A DNA stretch of 8,180 nucleotides from an uncultured Pseudomonadota bacterium (lineage in GTDB: Bacteria > Myxococcota_A > Polyangia > HGW-17). Under the pieces are notes generated by a model, which made no database searches, was not told the DNA's origin, and saw nothing but the letters and a program-made list of their open reading frames with translations. The stretch lies in NCBI GenBank assembly GCA_938004375.1, contig CALKWH010000324.1, positions 1 to 8,180 on the forward strand. The letters are read 5' to 3'. Each line of letters opens with the position of its first letter. Position 1 is the stretch's first letter. This document shows positions 6,557 through 8,180 of the stretch, piece by piece. The translations under genes and the position numbers were made by a program.

Positions 6557-7333
6557 ATGAGCCTCGACGACATCCAGACCGTCTTCCGCGAGAGCATCGG
6601 AGACGAAGTACGCCTGGTGGCCGAGGGGCTCGACCGCTATCGCGTTTTCACGCCCTTCCAGTTCGACGACGGAGACTGTCTGGCCATCGTGCTACGGAAC
6701 GGCCCCGACGGGTGGCTGCTGACCGACGAGGGCCATACCTTCATGCACCTGACGTACTGGCTGGACGAGGCCGACCTTCGCAAGGGAACGCGGGCGACGG
6801 TCATCGGGAGTGCGCTGACGGCCTTCGGCGTGCAGGACAGGGAAGGCGAACTGATCCTTCCTGTGCCCGGCCAGCGTTTCGGGGACGCGCTGTTCAGTTA
6901 CGTGCAGGCCCTCCTGAAGATCACCGACGTCTCGTTCCTGACCCGTGAACGCGTGCGGTCGACCTTCGTGGAGGACTTCCGCGCCTTCCTGGAACAGCAC
7001 GTCCCCTCGGGGCGCCTGTCCTTCGACTGGCACGACCGGGCCCACGATCCCGAGGGAAACTACGTGGTGGACTGCCGGGTCAACGGCATGACCCGTCCCC
7101 TCTTCGTCTTCGCCTTGCCCACCGACGACAAGGTCCAGACCGCGACCATCGCGGTCCTGCAGCATGAGAAGTGGGGCAACCCCCATCGTGCAGTGGGCAT
7201 CTTCGAGAACCAGGAGGACATCAACCGCAAGGTGCTGGCCCGTTTCAGCGACGTCTGCGAGAAGCAGTTCTCCAGCCTTTCCGCCCGGGACCGCATCCAG
7301 CGCTACCTGCAGGACGCCCTGGCCGGCGGTTGA
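6557..7333 (+). CDS. DUF1828/DUF1829 domain protein
   Basis: The start is ATG 6557, with a strong GAAGGGGG (6542-6549) 7 nt upstream; a GTG one codon earlier is less likely. The product has 258 residues. The N-terminal half (about 28-125) has the DUF1828 hallmark: TPFQFDDGDCLAIVL, then GWLLTDEGHTFMHLTYW, then a GxxLTAFGVQDREGELILPV region. The C-terminal half (about 135-240) fits the DUF1829 part found in longer family members: an Asp-rich strand pair (FDWHDRAHDPEGNYVVDCRV), RPLFVFALPTDDK, and a late RAVGIFENQEDINRKV. This layout resembles a compact alpha/beta nuclease-like or binding fold, but no catalytic triad can be assigned by eye. It is probably co-transcribed with the DUF6978-like gene. 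Such pairs turn up in accessory and defence-rich regions; no biochemical activity is known to me. Confidence 0.72.
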   Translation: MSLDDIQTVFRESIGDEVRLVAEGLDRYRVFTPFQFDDGDCLAIVLRNGPDGWLLTDEGHTFMHLTYWLDEADLRKGTRATVIGSALTAFGVQDREGELILPVPGQRFGDALFSYVQALLKITDVSFLTRERVRSTFVEDFRAFLEQHVPSGRLSFDWHDRAHDPEGNYVVDCRVNGMTRPLFVFALPTDDKVQTATIAVLQHEKWGNPHRAVGIFENQEDINRKVLARFSDVCEKQFSSLSARDRIQRYLQDALAGG

Positions 7334-7375
7334 GCCCCCGTCCGTTCGCCGCTCCAGTGCTACCTACCCTAATGT

Positions 7376-7672
7376 CTACTCCACCGGCTCGTCCGACATT
7401 CTGTGCGTGTGCCCGTTGAAGTAGCTGCCGCCCCTGCAGTTCTCGGAGTCCTTGCGTCGCAGGTGCTCGACATGGTCCGCCGGCCCGTTGGGCACCTGCT
7501 GTTTGTGGACCCGGACGGCCCCATGGCAGTGCTTGCAGCGGATTCCCCTGTGGGTGCCCGTATCCAGCAACTCGCAGGACCTCTCCGTCCACTTCCAGAC
7601 CTTGCCGTCGCCCTCCTTGAAGGCGGCCTTAACTTCGCAGTCGTACATCTCGTCGGGCTTCCCGTAAGCCAC
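7376..7672 (-). CDS. Small zinc-binding-type protein (HRGIRCKHCHGAV family)
   Basis: This gene lies on the - strand and begins with GTG (7672-7670), preceded by AGGGAG (7685-7680) at 7 nt spacing. It encodes 98 residues. Residues 42-51 read RGIRCKHCHG, and the remainder carries VRVHKQQVPNGPADHVEHLRR, then KDSENCRGG and FNGHTHRMS. Together they match a recognisable family of small bacterial proteins of unknown function with conserved Cys and His. Possible zinc ligands are C46, C49, H67, H70 and C79, with H50, H56, H88 and H90 also available. It runs convergent to the DUF1828 gene (42 bp between stops) and divergent to the DUF499 gene, so it is its own transcription unit. Family members sit in variable regions and may bind nucleic acid, but that is a guess. 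Confidence 0.8.
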   Translation of the reverse strand: MAYGKPDEMYDCEVKAAFKEGDGKVWKWTERSCELLDTGTHRGIRCKHCHGAVRVHKQQVPNGPADHVEHLRRKDSENCRGGSYFNGHTHRMSDEPVE

Positions 7673-7862
7673 CAGCTGGCTCCCTGAAAGACAAGGGTGA
7701 GGCTACCACGGCCGAGAGACACCCCTCCAGAGGTCCATGGTTCTAGGCACGAAGACGGGCCGCGGCGGGAACGGAAAATGCCCTGCCGGTGCACCTTTGC
7801 CGCGTCGCACCTTTGCGCTAGTCTTACGCCGCGCAGCCCCTGAAGATGAAGAGGAGCCCAGC
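7673..7862. other. 190-bp divergent intergenic region
   Basis: This region separates the - strand zinc-type gene from the + strand DUF499 gene and must carry both promoters. On the - strand the only clear element is the AGGGAG ribosome binding site. On the + side are the direct repeats and promoter candidate annotated separately, and GAGGAG (7851-7856) 6 nt before ATG 7863. No convincing open frame or stable hairpin was found. Confidence 0.6.
7791..7824 (+). promoter_or_regulatory. Direct repeat overlapping a candidate promoter for the DUF499 gene
   Basis: GCACCTTTGC occurs twice exactly (7791-7800 and 7807-7816), with a 16-bp period. A candidate sigma70-type promoter uses TTGCCG (7797-7802) and TAGTCT (7819-7824) with a 16-nt spacer, so the second repeat fills the spacer. 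Such a layout suits a regulator binding two half-sites over the promoter. The repeats are certain; the promoter match is modest (4/6 and 3/6). Confidence 0.45.
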
Positions 7863-8180
7863 ATGAAGTCGATCTTCGACCTCTGCGTTCCACGCAAGGA
7901 CGTCGCCGAGGGGCGCGTCCGTGATGAGGAGTTCGCGGCCGACCTGTCCCGGGTGGTCTGCGGCACCGCCGAGCCCGAGTACGCCGACCCGGCGACCTTC
8001 TTCAAGTACACGCACCCCACGCGTGGTCTGAAGGCATTGCTGGAGGCCGTGTGTCGTCGCCTCAGCGGCGTCGGCGGCGAGGTCAGTTCTGTCATCCGCC
8101 TGGACACCCAGTACGGCGGCGGCAAGATCCGCCGCTCGACCCGCCCCTTCTCATTCCCGCGCCGAGGCGCGCACGGCCGC
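7863..8180 (+). CDS. DUF499-type P-loop ATPase, N-terminal fragment breaking off in Walker A
   Basis: The gene starts at ATG 7863 with GAGGAG (7851-7856) 6 nt upstream. Residues 1-88 match the N-terminus of large DUF499 ATPases (usually around 1000 residues): MKSIFDLCVPRKDV, EFAADLSRVV, DPATFFKYTHPTRGLKALL, VCRRLSGVGG, then RLDTQYGGGK. Y84-G-G-G-K88 is the start of the Walker A loop. The family then continues THxLIAL-H, but here the codon after Lys is ATC (Ile), and the rest reads IRRSTRPFSFPRR, unlike the family in any of the three frames. The frame is open to the window's end, so the entry is partial. DUF499 ATPases occur in PglY/BrxC-related and methyltransferase-linked phage defence loci. 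As written the ATPase would be inactive; an assembly or recombination junction is likelier than a true variant. Confidence 0.75.
   Translation, partial: MKSIFDLCVPRKDVAEGRVRDEEFAADLSRVVCGTAEPEYADPATFFKYTHPTRGLKALLEAVCRRLSGVGGEVSSVIRLDTQYGGGKIRRSTRPFSFPRRGAHGR
8126..8180. other. 55-bp tail not belonging to the DUF499 gene
   Basis: The family match ends at AAG (8124-8126) and the sequence continues from a GATC (8126-8129). None of the three forward frames restores the expected THxLIAL continuation, so a small indel does not explain it. The tail is very GC-rich with no recognised IS end or coding signal. It may be a contig-end artefact, a chimeric join or a real insertion boundary. Confidence 0.5.

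Noticed and set aside
4618..6597. Very long - strand open frame (659 codons) running opposite several genes
   Set aside because: It is an antisense shadow of GC-rich coding sequence. Its translation is low-complexity, with repetitive Gln/Gly/Val then Arg/Ser/Ala, and it crosses three well-supported + strand genes with proper starts.
7371..7400. AATGTC/GACATT inverted repeat at the end of the convergent genes as a terminator
   Set aside because: Only six base pairs with an 18-nt loop, no T-run, and it lies mostly inside the - strand coding region. It is likely to be chance.
7369..7893. 174-codon - strand frame overlapping the zinc-type gene
   Set aside because: It is in a different frame from the 98-residue protein with its clear Cys/His family signature and good ribosome binding site. 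Its translation is Ser/Arg/Thr-rich without a domain.
1..8180. CRISPR array, tRNA/rRNA genes, IS ends or attachment sites
   Set aside because: Looked for on both strands. No regularly spaced repeats, no cloverleaf or rRNA stretches, no terminal inverted repeats with a transposase and no recognisable att core were seen.

Overview
The window is uniformly G+C-rich with strongly G/C-biased third codon positions. This fits a high-GC bacterium (proteobacterial, planctomycete or similar) or a mobile element living in one; nothing here fixes the taxon. It reads as an accessory region rather than core genome: DNA-transaction genes of phage or plasmid type come first, then two unrecognised genes, then genes of families often seen in defence or toxin-antitoxin neighbourhoods.

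Region 1 (about 1-4406, + strand) is a replication/repair block. It opens inside an SF2 helicase whose frame is already running at the first bases and carries the DE box of motif II, so the 5' part lies outside the window. The helicase ends in a helix-turn-helix tail and overlaps the next start by ATGA. The next gene encodes a family A DNA polymerase of 719 residues with a diverged 3'-5' exonuclease-like region. Its palm motifs align with E. coli Pol I, but Leu sits at the Phe762 position and YDS replaces HDE in motif C. After 107 bp comes a protein that looks like a divergent uracil-DNA glycosylase superfamily member, with a DPYH motif, an HPS motif and a four-Cys N-terminus. Helicase, polymerase and glycosylase-like protein together suggest a self-contained replication or gap-repair cassette of a prophage, plasmid or integrative element.

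Region 2 (4407-5952, + strand) starts with a comparatively AT-rich 77-bp gap holding a 7-bp direct repeat two helical turns apart and a perfect 6-bp inverted repeat. Two translationally coupled genes of unknown function follow. The first has the NALKH-AYS N-terminal signature of a widespread uncharacterised helical family.

Region 3 (5953-7333, + strand) has a leader with a conspicuous bulged inverted repeat. It is followed by a two-gene unit, a DUF6978-like protein and then a DUF1828/DUF1829-type protein, with a clear ribosome binding site before each start.

Region 4 (7334-8180) has a small zinc-binding-type protein on the - strand, convergent with the DUF1828 gene. Across a 190-bp divergent intergenic region lies the start of a DUF499-type P-loop ATPase on the + strand. 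That ATPase is recognisable only up to the lysine of its Walker A motif. The last 55 bases then match nothing expected for the family in any frame, so the sequence switches abruptly at a GATC just before the window ends.

No tRNA, rRNA, CRISPR array, IS end or attachment site was recognised.
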